Source: Garcia nutans (lineage: Eukaryota > Streptophyta > Magnoliopsida > Malpighiales > Euphorbiaceae). Taken from it: a stretch of 64,000 bases of DNA. Both the position numbers and the translations under genes were made by a program. Shown piece after piece: positions 22,424 through 34,981 of this stretch (position 1 is its first letter; every line of letters starts with the position of its first letter). Location of the stretch: positions 8,629,501 to 8,693,500 of the forward strand of contig CANTUV010000055.1 of the NCBI GenBank assembly GCA_947685225.1, written 5' to 3'. The notes beneath the pieces were generated by a model. It did no database searches. It had not been told where the DNA came from and saw only the letters and a program-made list of their open reading frames with translations.

Positions 22424-23759
22424 TGATAGTGTGCAAAATTAGCTAATATTTGCATGAATAATTTAGTACGGTGTTATATGATTTTACTAATTTTGAGGTA
22501 TTTTTGCACATGTTATAGCTAAAGGAGGAACAAAAGCTAAGTTGAAGAAAATTGCAAAAAGTAGCTGAAAAAGAGTTGGAAACGCCCTTGGACATAACCC
22601 TTTGGCAATGTTTGTGCCAACGGGTGGCCTGATATATGAAGATTTCACAGTCCAACTGGAAAACCTAATTCGTTTGGGACTTTTGACAAATTTTGAGCAA
22701 AATTTTAGGGATATTAGGACTTAATTATTTTCTTATTCAGTAGACATTAATGAAAAATTTTATTAGGTGTTAAATTTTATTTTATTTATAATCTATTTAT
22801 TATTTTCATAGTTAGGGTAGGAAACAAAAAAAAGGATATAAAAGCCAATTTATTGGCAACCCTACTGCCCTCTCCTTTTCCCCAGTTCTTGTTCATATTT
22901 TTGGCAGAATTTTCAAAGATATAATTTTAGTTTTATTTTCTAAAAGAATGTGTAACTAAACTCAATTCAGTTGAAGGGGTAATCAAGGTTTTCAATTCAT
23001 CATGATTTGTGACATCTAATCAACTCTTTACTTGCTTTCTTTAATTTTAGTATTTGTATATCTTCTATAGCTTATAATCATTATTATTTTGCTAATTAAA
23101 CAATAGGGTCCATTGCTTGATTAGTCAAGTAATATATCATCATTCAAAACTAAGAATTCATAATTATTTTTTAGATTTTTGATACTTGTAGCAATTAGGC
23201 GTAGCACTAAGAGGATATACAATCTAATTTAAATATATTTTGCGGTAGAATTTGTTGATTAAAATTAGGTCTTTCTAAATCTTAAAGCTGTTAGTGGGTT
23301 AAATTCTAAAGGGCATTCCGATAGGGTTATTCAATAACAAGGGTTAATTATAGAGTGTCACTTAACTAATTTATCACCTAAGGAGGGATTGACTAATGCG
23401 AGTATTTCGGTTGGCTAGAACTAATTTACAGAAAAATTAAAAAAAATTATTTTTGTATCGATGATTAGATTAAAGAATTAAAACTAAAATTATTCACTTT
23501 GACTGAAATCATCACCATTATTATTTTCTAATATTATTTTGCTGCTATTCAATTATTTTTAATTTTAATTTCAATTCTAAATTTGCTTCAATTTTTAATC
23601 ACAAAACCCCCATTTAATTTTATTTAGCACACACTTTAAGTTCTCAAGAGAAATTAATTTAAGTAATCAAGTTTTGAGGATTTGATCCTGCTCATTGCTT
23701 TTATAATCTTATTTTGTCCAAGAATATGTTTTTATTTTTGGCGGTTTTGACGCCCATCA
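22424..23759 (+). repeat. 5' LTR of Athila-1 (1336 bp)
   Basis: It begins tgatagtgtgc and ends cgcccatca, with TG...CA ends, six bases before the primer site. A TATA box tataaaag lies at 22837-22844. A small inverted-repeat segment at 22590-22625 corresponds to 37560-37605 in the 3' LTR. Confidence 0.85.
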
Positions 23760-23764
23760 AATTT

Positions 23765-23778
23765 TGGCGCCGTTGCCG
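23765..23778 (+). other. Primer binding site, tRNA-Asp type
   Basis: TGGCGCCGTTGCCG is complementary to the 3' end of plant tRNA-Asp(GUC), as in Athila elements. Copy 2 has the longer match TGGCGCCGTTGCCGGGGA at 55447, so the last four bases are mutated here. Confidence 0.85.
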
Positions 23779-23820
23779 TATAATTAATATTAACTTATTT
23801 TATTTCTTTTGATGACCAGG

Positions 23821-25864
23821 TGTAGACCCTTAATTTTGGTCCTAAGTTAGTACGGTCTTAATTAAAAAAATGCCAAAATAAATTCGATTCAATTTTTAAA
23901 AGATGTGAACTTAATTTACAACTTTTAAATAAGTCGGTCCAGTTTCAAAAGGCATAAATTCAATTGCAAAACCCTAAATTAAGTTTTTAGTCCTAAATTA
24001 AGACTATACGGTCCAAAAATGCAATATTAATTGGAGTCGGGAGGGCCCACGTGACATAAGCCTAGCTCATGTCGACCTATTTGCCCAGGTCCATATCGAT
24101 TTAGCACATCAGATCGACATGGTTTTAAGTTATTTTTAGGTTTTTGATCGGTTAGTTTCTTAATTAAGCTAGAATTCATTTTAAGGATGGATTAAAATTA
24201 CGTTTAGGGTTTTTAGGGGATGATTTTTGTCTATAAATAATAATGCTTAATACTAAGATATGGATTAGCAATTTAGCAAGAAAAGCAACACTGAGCAATA
24301 GAATCAACATTCATCAACACTTCAAAGGCAGTAATCACTATCTTTGATCTTTGCTCCACTAAAAATAATTGTTGGTGCAGGCAGCAACTTGGATCAGTTT
24401 ATTCAATTTGGTGGAGCCTTCAATGCAGGTTTTATTTCCTAAATTCAACTTGTTTAAAGCATATAGTAGCTAGGTTATTTTTCATATCTTGATTTATTTG
24501 TTTTGATTATCATTTTGATTCAAGAGTTTAATTGTTGAAATCTTAATTGTGCATTTTATAAAATGAAATATCAATCCGTTAAACCATCCAGTAGCTTAAG
24601 GTTTAAATTAATTGACAAAATCCTAATTTACTTCTTAAACCCTAATCTGCTTTACAACTTATAAAATCCTTAATATGTTTTGCAAATTCAAAAATCCTAA
24701 TATTGGTTTCTAACTTCTAAAAATCTAATTTATTTCCAAACCCTAAAAATGTTCTCTAAAAATCCAAACCCTAATTTCTAAACCCTAGCTCCAGGGACCT
24801 CAAATTTCTTAAAACCCTTGCCTAAACCCTAATCCCGTAAACCACCAAAATCTCAAACCAATTTTATCCAATAGCTAAACCTTGATTCTTAAATACACTA
24901 AAAACTAGCTTTCAAACTTTAAAACCCTAGCCATATTAATCATATTTTCTCAAACTCTAATTCAAAAAACCTTAAACCCTATATTCTAAAACCCTACTTT
25001 ATTATTTTCCAAATCTTAGTTTTTAAAATATCCAAAACCCTAAAACTTTATTTTTTTAAAACTCAAAAACTCTAAACTTGTTTTGAAAATCATTTAGCTT
25101 TTCAGGGCGCTGCCCCCAAACCCCGCAAGGTGCGCTGCCCCCCTTGACCCCCTCCTGCTAACCAGCTAGTGGAATCGCCATATGTACCGCACCTTATATT
25201 TTGTTAAGGGAGTTAATGTTTGCTTATGTGTTGTACATTTTTTTCTAATTTTATTATATTTAAGTCCTAATTTATTATTGTTTACTAATAATGTACATTA
25301 TTATGATTTATTTGTTTATGGATTGTAATTTCTTATTATTTGGAATTTCTTGAATTATAAAAGGTATATTTTCATTCGTGGGTGTCTCATTTGTTTAATT
25401 TATTTATGTTGTTTAATTTATTTTTAAGACTTTGGGACAATTGTAAGGGACACATTTTCATCTTTTTGTGGGTGTCCTATTTTATTTTCTTTATGGATAT
25501 TTGAATATTTGTAAGGGCATGTTTCCATCAATTGATGAGTGCCCATTTTATTTAATTTGTTTGATTTATAATATAACATTCTTTATTTTTATAAATGCAT
25601 ATAATATGGATAGTGTCATAATAATTAAGAATTTAATAATATTTAGACCTGAAAAGGAGGCCGATTCCAATGAACCGGGCGTTATGGGGGTGCTGGGCTA
25701 TTTCTCACCTTTTCCATCCGTACCCAACTTTCTGAACTCAATAAAGGGGGTTGGGGATTCCTTAGGAATCGAGTCATCCACCCTTTTTTTTCCTTGCCCG
25801 TTCGGGTGGCGACTCCATTTTTTTTGGATTTAGGCCCGTGCTCTCTAAGGCCATGAGCCTAACA
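23821..25864 (+). mobile_element. Solo LTR of a Tat/Ogre-like Ty3 element inserted at the gag start
   Basis: It starts tgtagacccttaattttggt and ends gagcctaaca. Near the end are gggcgttatgggggtgctg, tacccaactttctgaac and gggtggcgactcc; the last resembles the tRNA-Arg primer site or LTR end of Tat/Ogre elements. It lies nine bases after an ATG (23812) where the gag of Athila-1 should begin. The flanks ccagg and gtgcc do not match, so the target duplication is absent or lost. Frames inside (e.g. 25468-25833) are shadows. Confidence 0.55.
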
Positions 25865-27530
25865 GTGCCGAAGTTGCAAGAACCATTCCACCGGTAGTGG
25901 GGGCAAAAATTCTCGCTCACACCAGGTCTGATAGTGAGGAAGAACTCTTATACGATCCTGAGATTGAAAAGACTGCTAAAAGATTGAGGAAGAAGATGAA
26001 ACAACAAAAGCAAGCTGCTGCAACTTCATCGTCTACAACTGATCACATAATATTTGCAAATTCAGATTCAAATTCTTCATCTTCCTGTAGTGAATTTGAA
26101 GAACAAGAGCAAATGGCTAATGAACAAAGGACTCTGAGGGAATTGGCAGCTCCTTCCATCGACCAACAACCTCTTTACATCACCTATCCAACTCTAAATG
26201 CTTCCTTTAAGCTAAAATCTGCTTTGATTCATTTGTTACCTAAGTTTCATAGGCTAGAAAGTGAAGATCCCCACAAACATTTAAAGGAATTTCATATTAT
26301 TTGCTCAAGCATGAGACCACAAGAGATATCTGAGGAACAAATCAAATTGAGAGCTTTTCCTTTTCCTTGGACAATCAAGCCAAGGATTGGCTTTTTGAGT
26401 TACCATCTGGATCAATAAACACATGGACTAACATGGTGATAATTTTCTTAGATAATTTCTTTCTCGCTTTAAGAGTTGCAAATATATGGAGAGAAATATG
26501 TGGTGTTAAGCAAAAAGATTCAGAAAACCTTCATAAATATTGGGAGAGATTTAAACGATTATGTATAAGCTGCCCACAATATGGAATTTCATAGCAAGCT
26601 CTCCTTCAATATTTTTATGAAGGGTTGTTGCCTACAGAAAGGAGCATGTTGTATGTCACTAGCGGGGGTGCCATAGTGAATAAAACTCCTTAAGCTACTA
26701 GGGACCTCATCACCATAATGGCAGTCACTTCTCAACAATTTGGCAACAAGAAAGAAATTCCAAAGAGGGTTAACGAGAAGAGTAACTCTTTAATTGATTC
26801 TAAAATAACTCAACTAACAAATTTGGTTCAAAACATGGCTATAGGAAATGTGCAACCAGCAAAAGTTTGTAGAATTTATGCCCATTCAGGTCATCCTACT
26901 AACATGTGTCCTACAGTTCAAGAAGATGAGCAAAACAAGTGAATGATATAGATGGATTTCCTAATCAAACCCAAAGGAGATATGACCCATACACAAATAC
27001 TTATAATCCAGGGTGGAAGGACCATTCAAATTTTAGCTATGGAGCAAAAGCACCAAATTCCCAACAATTTCAATAAAGGGCACCACCAAAACAACCTCAA
27101 CCACCACAAAAAAATAAGATATGCCTCTTGATGACATGATCAAGGCTTTTACGACTAATACCCAACAATTTCAATAGGACTCGTTCAAACATTCAAAATT
27201 TAGAGATCCATATTAGTCAGTTAGCCATATCAGTAAGCAAATTGGAGTCTCAAAGGAAGTTACCTTCTCAAACAGTAGTCAATCCAAAGTAAAATGCAAG
27301 TGTCATTACTTTGAGAAGTGAAAAAGAATTGATGGACAAAAACCACCAGAAGCTAACCCTTGGGCAAGGGCTAAACAAAAGGGCAGAATCTGAGATAGTT
27401 GTTCAAGAGAAAGAATCACCTATCACAGTTAACTCTGATCATCCCACACCTCTGGTAATACCACCTCCCTTCCCATAAGTACTTGCTAAATCTAAGAAGG
27501 AGAAGGAAGAAAAGGAAATTTTAGAGACTT
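25865..27530 (+). pseudogene. Athila-1 gag and gag-pol linker, broken
   Basis: Gag forms the virus-like particle and binds the element RNA. Seen in order: charged N-terminus with HTRSDSEEELLYDPEIEK (25912-25970); gag matrix/capsid part to about 26600 (LPKFHRLESEDPHKHLKEFH, RAFPFPWTIK, WERFKRLCISCPQYGIS) crossing a frameshift near 26370; knuckle CRIYAHSGHPTNMC (26868-26909) with the second Cys replaced by Tyr; then RYDPYTNTYNPGW (26976 on) in another frame; then the linker to protease. The likely original ATG at 23812 is separated from this by the Tat-like solo LTR. Several stops make it dead. Confidence 0.75.
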
Positions 27531-28116
27531 TTCGCAAAGTGGAGGTCAATATACCTTTGTTAGATGCCATCAAGCAAAGTATCTCGATACGCAAAGTTCT
27601 TAAAAGAGTTGTGCACCAACAAAAAGAAACTTTGTGGGAACGAAAAGGTAAGGGTAGGAGAGAACATATCTGCTGTGATCCAAAGAAAGTTACCTCCAAA
27701 AGTGCAAAGATCAAAGTATGTTCGCAATTTCTTGTAAAATAGGCGATTTGGGCATAAAAAAAAGGCTCTATATGACTTAGGACCTTCTATAAATTTCATG
27801 CAATTATCTATTTACTCTTCTTTAAAGGCTTGTCCTCTAAAATAAACTAGTGTGATAATTCAACTAGCTAATATGTCTGTGGTTTATCCCAAAGGAGTGT
27901 TAGAAGATGTTTTAGTTCAGGTTAATAGGCTAATATTTTTAGTGGATTTTTATATCCTTGATATGGAGGATGATAAGTCTTCTAATTGCTCTGATATTTT
28001 ATTAGGAAGGCCTTTTCTTAGCACTTCTAGAACAAAAATTGATGTCCATGATGGTACATTAACCATGGAGTTTGATGGGAAAATTGTAAAATTTAATATT
28101 TATGATGCTATGAATT
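27531..28116 (+). pseudogene. Athila-1 protease, broken
   Basis: Retropepsin-like aspartic protease. PLLDAIKQ opens it at 27555; the active-site segment reads YDLGPSINFM at about 27772, against DLGAS in copy 2; KGVLEDVLVQVNRL (27891) and ILLGRPFLSTSRTKIDVHDG (27999-28058) form the C-terminal flap and core. The frame then runs into the inserted solo LTR at 28117, whose first bases provide the stop codon TAA. Confidence 0.75.
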
Positions 28117-30661
28117 TGTAACACCCTTATACCCAATATAAGTATACCACATATGCTCACTATATGTAATATACGTATAGCGGATACAAGAATGTCACAA
28201 TCCATTTTAAACAAACCAATCTTTAACTTTAACACCAAATCATCATAAGTCAACAATCTGAATAAACTTAAAACATTTAACTTATATTATAGAAAGTAAT
28301 AGATAAAACATTCCTTGTTAAAATACATATATATATATCTTCATTTCCCAAAAGTTTATCCAAAATATTTGTTTAATAAGCAGCGGAATATACAGCGAAA
28401 TTTTCATATGTATACATCAAAATCAATATTTATAAAAATATAGAATTTATACATGCTGGCAGTTCGTCTCTGATCTTGATGCCTACAATCAACACTGCAC
28501 TCAAAGATCCAAGCCTATACCCGACTCGGTCTAGCTGAACTCTCCAGTTCAACCTGATCTACCCTGTCACCTGAGGGATAAATCACAATCGCGCTAAGCC
28601 AGAAGCTTAGTGGTACAGACCTTGATAACAATATTATTCAATTGCAATGCTAATGCAAAACACATATGGATACCACAACTTATAACATTATATCTCATTA
28701 TATTGCTCAATTATTTTATAATTCATATTTCACATTAAAGCAAAGACAAGCATGGGCCCAAAGAGATCTAATATGCCATTCAAATTCTAGAGTTACTGCT
28801 TTGGACAAATAATCACATTTATCTAGCCCGAAGGCAAATCATAATCACAATGAGGATTACCTCATATGTAACATCCCAACTAGGCTTCAAGGACTAGGTC
28901 TAACCCACCTTCAAGGGGAGCACAATATCACCCAACTAGGCTTCAAGGACCAAGCCCAACCCAGCTTCAAGGGATTATTACTTCATAGGCATGCCACCAA
29001 ATGTAAAACTCTGAAAATTGAATAACATACTAGGCATACAATTCTTTTATAATTTCATTATCAAATCATTTTTCATTTTCTCATGATCATTATAAGCACA
29101 ATGCCTCAAATATCCCATTTATATCAATATAGCCATCACCAATGGCTTCATACACTATCATTAGTGTATACATAAATTGCATTATCCATACATTTTGAAT
29201 AATCATTATTTCACATAGTTCACATTATGCAAACCATAACACCATTCTCATACACCAATAATATAATAGGTAACTTAACACATTTTCCAACCAAATGTGT
29301 TAAGTCCCAAAGTCATGCAAATGTATGCAATCATTTAAGGTTTGTACTTACCTCAAAAGCAACAAACACCAAACTCCAATCTCCTCTTCCAAGATATCCT
29401 TCAACATTTGGATTGGGGTAACTCAAATCTCTTCAAAACCTAATCCAAATGTGATTATACATACTCACTTAGGGATACACATAAGAAAATAAGGATAATA
29501 ACTATCGAGGGCAAACACTACACATGACAAGCTCAACAACACGGGCATGTCCCTAACCACGCCCTAAACCCATAACACAGAAGCTTTAACATGCTTAGTG
29601 ACGTGGGTGTATCACTGCGCATGTCAATTCTCCTCCAACATAGAAGTTATGACACGCTCAGTGACATGGGTGTGTCACTGGACGTGTCAATCCTCCAACA
29701 ACACAGTAGCTGTGACACACTCAGTGACATGGGCTTGTCACTGCTCGTGTCACTAACACTAAAAACAGAACCAACGACATGTCCAAAGACATGGCCGTGC
29801 TATTGGGCATGTCAGGCCAAAAACCTGATATCGACACCAAAAACGCCACATCCAACTATCATCTTTCAATAACCTTATCAACACCACACAAACTCAACCA
29901 AATCCATCAATATACCATAATAATACTTGCATAAATATCAAAACAACTCAATTATAAGCAATAAAACACAATCACAACCATATTTCACAACTCAAAACTT
30001 ACACAAGCCACAACTCTTATTCTCTTCACCAAACTCAATCTTTTCTTCAACCCAACTCAAAATTTCAAAGTTAACTAAACAAAACAACCTCAAATACACC
30101 AAAATCAACCATACATACAACTACACCAACTATCCAACAAACTCATATACACAAACTCAAAAGAAATCAAAGAAACAAGTTGGAAACTTACCAAATATGA
30201 AGAAAATCCTTAAAACTCCAACTTGATCACTTGAAATCCTTCAATTGCTTGAGTTAGCAAGAAACAAAACTTCTTTTCCCTTTGATAATGGTGATGGCCG
30301 ACCCTCTTGGAGAAGAAAGAACAAAGATGAAGATGGTTATCAACAAGTAAAACCAACCATTACTCTTAACCACTCAAATTCCCTCTTTTAATCATCACCA
30401 AACATTAATATATTATTATAATATAATAAACAAAAATCATCTTCCACTATCAATATTTAATATTTAATTAATTAAAATATCATTTGACTTTATTATTAAG
30501 ATGTTGACTTGTATATGTTGTATATATCTTCATATATACAACATATATACACTTCCCTTTCTCCTTTCTTTCCACTTAATCATATATACACTTTAAATCA
30601 TTTAATTCAATTTCAACAATAAGCATTTCTAAAATTTTAGGATATCATTTGGGATATTACA
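28117..30661 (-). mobile_element. Solo LTR (2545 bp), relative of the Tekay-like LTR at 8471
   Basis: Bounded by tgtaacaccctt on the left and gggatattaca on the right, so it reads TGTAATATCCC...TGTTACA on the minus strand. Flanks are gaatt (28112-28116) and gaagt (30662-30666), a 4/5 target duplication. Ordered similarity to 8471-11204 includes gcgctaagcc (28594), gggcccaaagaga (28756), cttcaagg repeats, cataggcatgccaccaaa (28983) and gatggccgac...gagaagaaa (30290). It splits the Athila-1 pol between protease and RT. Short frames inside are shadows. Confidence 0.8.
29530..29830. repeat. Palindromic cassette in the solo LTR (agtgacatgggtgtgtcact type)
   Basis: Units such as agtgacatgggtgtgtcact followed by (g/c)nncgtgtc recur at about 29598, 29661 and 29724 (63-bp spacing), with looser copies at 29540 and 29775. 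agtgac...gtcact forms a hairpin. Confidence 0.75.
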
Positions 30662-32460
30662 GAAGTACCCCAATGATGTATCATGAATGTATGGGTTGGA
30701 TATCATAGATTCTTTAAGGCAAGAAATTTTGAGCTTAATGTTTTTGACAATTTACATACTATTTTGTGCAAAAGTCTTGATGCATGTAGCCTAAAGAATC
30801 TAGATGACAAGTTTGTTATAGGTGAAAATCTTCAAAAAGTGGTGTACGAATTAGGAGCCCTAAAAAATATGAAGGAAAATGTGCCAAGATCTGAATTACC
30901 AATATCTTGTACTAAAATTTTACCCTATGTTGTGTAGACACCAATTCTAGAGTTGAAGCCGCTGCCCGAACATTTGAAATATGTATTTTTAAGAGAAGGA
31001 GAAAGCCTACCAGTAATTATCTCCAACAAGCTCAGCTGAGATGAGGAAGAAGATCTTATTTGCATACTACAAGAGTACAAGGAAGCCATTGGATTGATGA
31101 TTGTTGACATTAAAGGAATTTCTCCTTCAACCTGCATGCATAAAATCCTGATAGAGGAGGATAACAAGCCAAAAAGAGAAGTCCAAAGAAGATTGATCTC
31201 ACCAATGATGGAAGTAGTGAAAAAGGAAATTTTAAAGCTTCTTGACTCAGGTGTGATTTATCCCATTTAATATATCAAGTGGGTGAGTCCAATTCAGGTA
31301 GTACCTAAAAAGACGGGCTTGATTGTGGTGAAGAATGCATATGATGAGTTAGTCCCAACTCATGTTCAAAATGGGTGAAGAGTTTGCATCAACTATAGAA
31401 AGCTAAATGCAGCCACAAGAAAAGACCATTTCCCACTCTCATTCATTGATCAGATACTGGAACATCTTGCAGGTATGACCCATTATTATTGTCTTTATGG
31501 CTATTCAGGTTTTTATCAGATTCCAATAGCATCAGAGGATGAAGAAAAGACTACTTTCACTTGACCATTTGGAACCTTTGCCTACTAGAGAATGCCATTT
31601 GGTCTATTTAATGCACCAACCACATTTCAAAGGTGTATGGTAAGTATATTTTTTGAATATGCGGAAAATATTATAGAGGTTTTCATGGATGATTTTACCA
31701 TGTATGGAAATTCCTTTGGTGAGTATTTGTCTAACCTGAATAAAATTCTTGAAAGATGCTTGGAGTCAAACTTTATGTTAAATTATGAGAAATATCATTT
31801 TATAGTTGATCAAGGATTGATTTTATTAGTATATTGTGTCAGAAAGAGGAATTGAAGTTGATAAGGTAAAGGTTGATGTAATAAAATCTTTATCTTACCC
31901 CACAAGGGTGTGGGAAGTTGGATCTTTCCTTGAATATGCAGGTTTCTACATACATTTCATCAAAGACTTCTCAAAGATCGCTCATCCCATGTGCCAGCTA
32001 TTGCAAAAAGAAGTGGAGTTTAATTTTGATGATTCTTGCAAGAGAGCATTTGATACACTCAAAGACATGCTGATCTCTGTCCCAATTATACAACCACTAG
32101 ATTGGAATTTGCCCTTTAAAATTATACAACCAGTAGTGCTTGAGCAAAGAATTAGAAGGGAACCTCATGTCATTTACTATACGTTAAGGACCTTTGATGA
32201 AGCCCAATCAAATTACTCCACTATGGAAAAAGAGCTTCTATCTATATTTATTCTTTAGAAAAATTTTGTTGTTATCTTCTTGGTACTAAAGTTATCATTT
32301 ATTCTGATTATACAGCTTTGAAGTATCTATTTAAGAAGAAAGATGCCAAACCTAGACTTATCTGGTGGGTACTCTTGCTGTAAGAGTTTGATTTGAAAAT
32401 AAAGGATAAGAAGGGATCCAAAAATTTAGTAGCAGATCATCTCAGTTTATTGCTTGTGAA
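30662..32460 (+). pseudogene. Athila-1 reverse transcriptase and RNase H, broken
   Basis: Copies element RNA to DNA in the ancestor. Linker to 31090; then VGEFS-like lead-in DIKGISPSTCMHKILIEED; KKEILKLLDSGVIYPI (31231-31270); a TGA stop at 31376 where RT has a conserved Trp; VCINYRKLNAATRKDHFPLS (31383); PFGTFAY-stop-RMPFGLFNAPTTFQRC; the catalytic FMDDF box intact at about 31684; KAHPMCQLLQKE-type thumb; then RNase H start with [19 protein letters not shown] (32187). Multiple stops and a frameshift at 31840 break it. Confidence 0.8.
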
Positions 32461-33852
32461 TGAGGGACGAATTCCAATTAAGGATGAATTTCCAGATGAA
32501 CACCTTTTTCTGTCCAGCAATCGACTCCATGATACGCTGGCATTGCAAATTTCCTGACTTCTAAAATTTTTCTATATGATATTTCTAGAGTTGAGAAGGA
32601 TAAAATCAAGAGGGAGCTAGATACTATTTCTGGGATGATCCGTATATGTGGACATACTGTTCTGATTATATAATTAGGAGATGTGTCAATGAAAGTGAGA
32701 TTTCTTCTATTTTAAAATTTGCTCATTCATATGCATGTGGAGGACATTAAGTGAACAACCCGTAAGATATTAGATTGTGGCTTATTTTTGCCTTCCTTAT
32801 TTTGCAACTCTTATATGCATTGTAATCTTGTAAGAATTATCAAAAGGCTTATTCTTTAAGTCACAGAAATCAGATGCCTCTTTCACCTATTTTAATTTGT
32901 AAAATTTCTGATGTATAGGGTATTAATTTTATGGGTCTGTTTCCATCTTCTTTTGGTAATTCTTACATCTTACTTGTTGTTGATTATGTTTCAAAATGGG
33001 TAGAAGCTAAAGCTATCCAAACTGAAAATGCTAAGGTTGTTGTAGATTTTGTTCGATCACATATCTTTTGTCAGGTTTGGAATTCCAAGAGTCATTGTCA
33101 GTGACAGAGGGACACACTTTTGTAATAAGGTGATGGAAGCTCTTTTTTGGAAATACAATGTTGTTCATCACACTTTAACAACTTACCATCCGCAGACCAA
33201 TGGCCAAGCTAAAATTTCTAATCATGAGGTTAAGTCCATCCTTGAAAAGACAGTAAATCCCAATAGGAATGATTGGAGCTTGTGCTTAGATGATACATTA
33301 TGGGCTTACAGGACCGCTTATAAAATGCCTATTAGTATATGCCCATATCGGTTAGTGTTTGGTAAACTTTGTGATTTACATATTGAGTTAGAACACAGAG
33401 TATACTGGGCTATCAAGTAGTACAGTTTGAAGTTAGATGAGGTAGTTGAATAGAGAAAATTGCAACTCTAAGAGTTGGAAGAAATTAGGAATGAGGCCTA
33501 TAAGAATTCAAAATTTTATAAGGCTAAAACAAAAGCTTTCTATGATCAGATGATTTCTGGGAAGCAATTTGTAGTGGGGCAGAAAATGTTACTTTATAAT
33601 TTAAGGCTTAAATAGTTTCCTAGCAAGTTGAGGACTAGGTGGATGGGACCTTTCGACATGACTAATTTATTTTCTCATAGAGCAGTAGAGATCAAGAGTA
33701 TAGGCACTGGCAAGATTTTTAAGGTCAATGGACACCGTTTGAAACCATTTTATGAAGCTTTTTACACATTGACTGTAAAGGATGTGCAACTGCAATGTTC
33801 TCTGGATGACGCTTTAATGAAGAATAAAAGTCTAGCTGAAGACTTTAAATGA
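32461..33852 (+). pseudogene. Athila-1 integrase, broken, two catalytic residues lost
   Basis: Integrase pastes the cDNA into the host. The zinc-binding HHCC part (32640-32860) is scrambled. The core reads GINFMGLFPSSFGNSYILLV (32919): the first catalytic Asp is Asn (AAT, 32925-32927). Next comes [12 protein letters not shown] with its Asp intact (33094), then [15 protein letters not shown], where the catalytic Glu is Lys (AAA, 33211-33213). The C-terminal part has [13 protein letters not shown] (33628) and [11 protein letters not shown], ending at a TGA at 33850. Confidence 0.8.
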
Positions 33853-34981
33853 AGGCGCTAATGGGGAGGCAACCCATTTTGCTATCTATTCTTATTCTGC
33901 ATTTTGTTTCTTTTTTGCTTTATTTCTTCTGCCTACATTTTCATTAATTTAATTTGTTTTAGTTTTAGCTTTATGTTAATTTTTGTTTTTTTCCTTTTTT
34001 TTATTGTTAAAAAAACTAAGTTATACTAATTTTTCTTTTCATCTTTCTTTGATCTTGATTCAATTAATTTTCATTTTCTCCTATTTAAGTTTTATTGTAG
34101 TTTTCCTTCAATTTTTATTTTTCTTTACTTTTGTTCACATATTTAATAAAAAAAAATGCTATTGTTCATCTTCTCCTTCCTTGGACAACACCTAATATTT
34201 TATTTTGTTTAACTTTTTAGGTCTGTAATGAAACTCAGAAGCATATGAGCTTAATTTTTATCATTGGAAATAGTGGCGTGGCCTTAGCAGATATAAGAGG
34301 AAACACAAAGAAAAAGAGAGAGGAAAAGTGAAGTACAAAGGGGCAAAATGGGAATTTGGACATTACTACCACTTAAAACCTAAAATAGAATAAAAAAAGG
34401 AAAAACCCATTTCCTCTCTATTTTCTTTTAGCCACCTGCCATCTCTCTCTTTCCCTCCATCAAGCCAGCACCTATCGCACCACCATAGGTCCACTCGAGC
34501 CACCGTACACTGAGCTCTACCTTTGATCTGCTCAACTACCGAGCATTCGAGTGAGCCAACATTCCTGATCGATCTTTCCCTTCACCAAGATAGCTTCGGC
34601 TTTCCATCACTCGCTCACTGCTCAGCCTTCCCACCATGCCATCACGCCAGTCGATCCAACCATCATCGCACTACGCGTGATACACCCAGACACAATAGTC
34701 TCTATGGCACACACTACAGCCAACCACCACCACTACTAAGTGAGCATCCATCGAACCACCACAAGCCCAATTGCGTGCTACAATGAGTTCTATCTCTATT
34801 GTGTGCTCCAGCACCCATCACATGAACTTGTCTCCATCGCGTGCCCACTAAAAGAGCAACCCCAAGCAAATCAGTTACCACCACTGTTCAATCCACTACT
34901 CTCTGTTCAGAACGAGTCAGCCTTTAAGGTTCATGTGATTCAATAAAAAAAAAGGGACAACCTCCATAGACCTAGTTCACA
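33853..34981 (+). other. Athila-1 spacer between pol and ORF3
   Basis: A T-rich stretch with tctttt runs (33900-34200), then CT-rich and CAC-rich DNA (34440-34900). No palindromic cassette like that of copy 2 was recognised, though actcgctcactgctcag and gagcattcgagtgagcc give weak local repeats. Open frames here are low-complexity. Confidence 0.4.

Noticed and set aside
22443..22655. Minus-strand open frames at 22443-22655 and 37457-37645 with similar proteins
   Set aside because: They lie at the same place in the two LTRs of Athila-1, so the similarity is that of the LTRs and not a gene.
25865..28116. An endogenous pararetrovirus
   Set aside because: The primer site, LTRs, integrase and Athila-type gag identify a Ty3 retrotransposon; no movement protein or aphid factor is seen.
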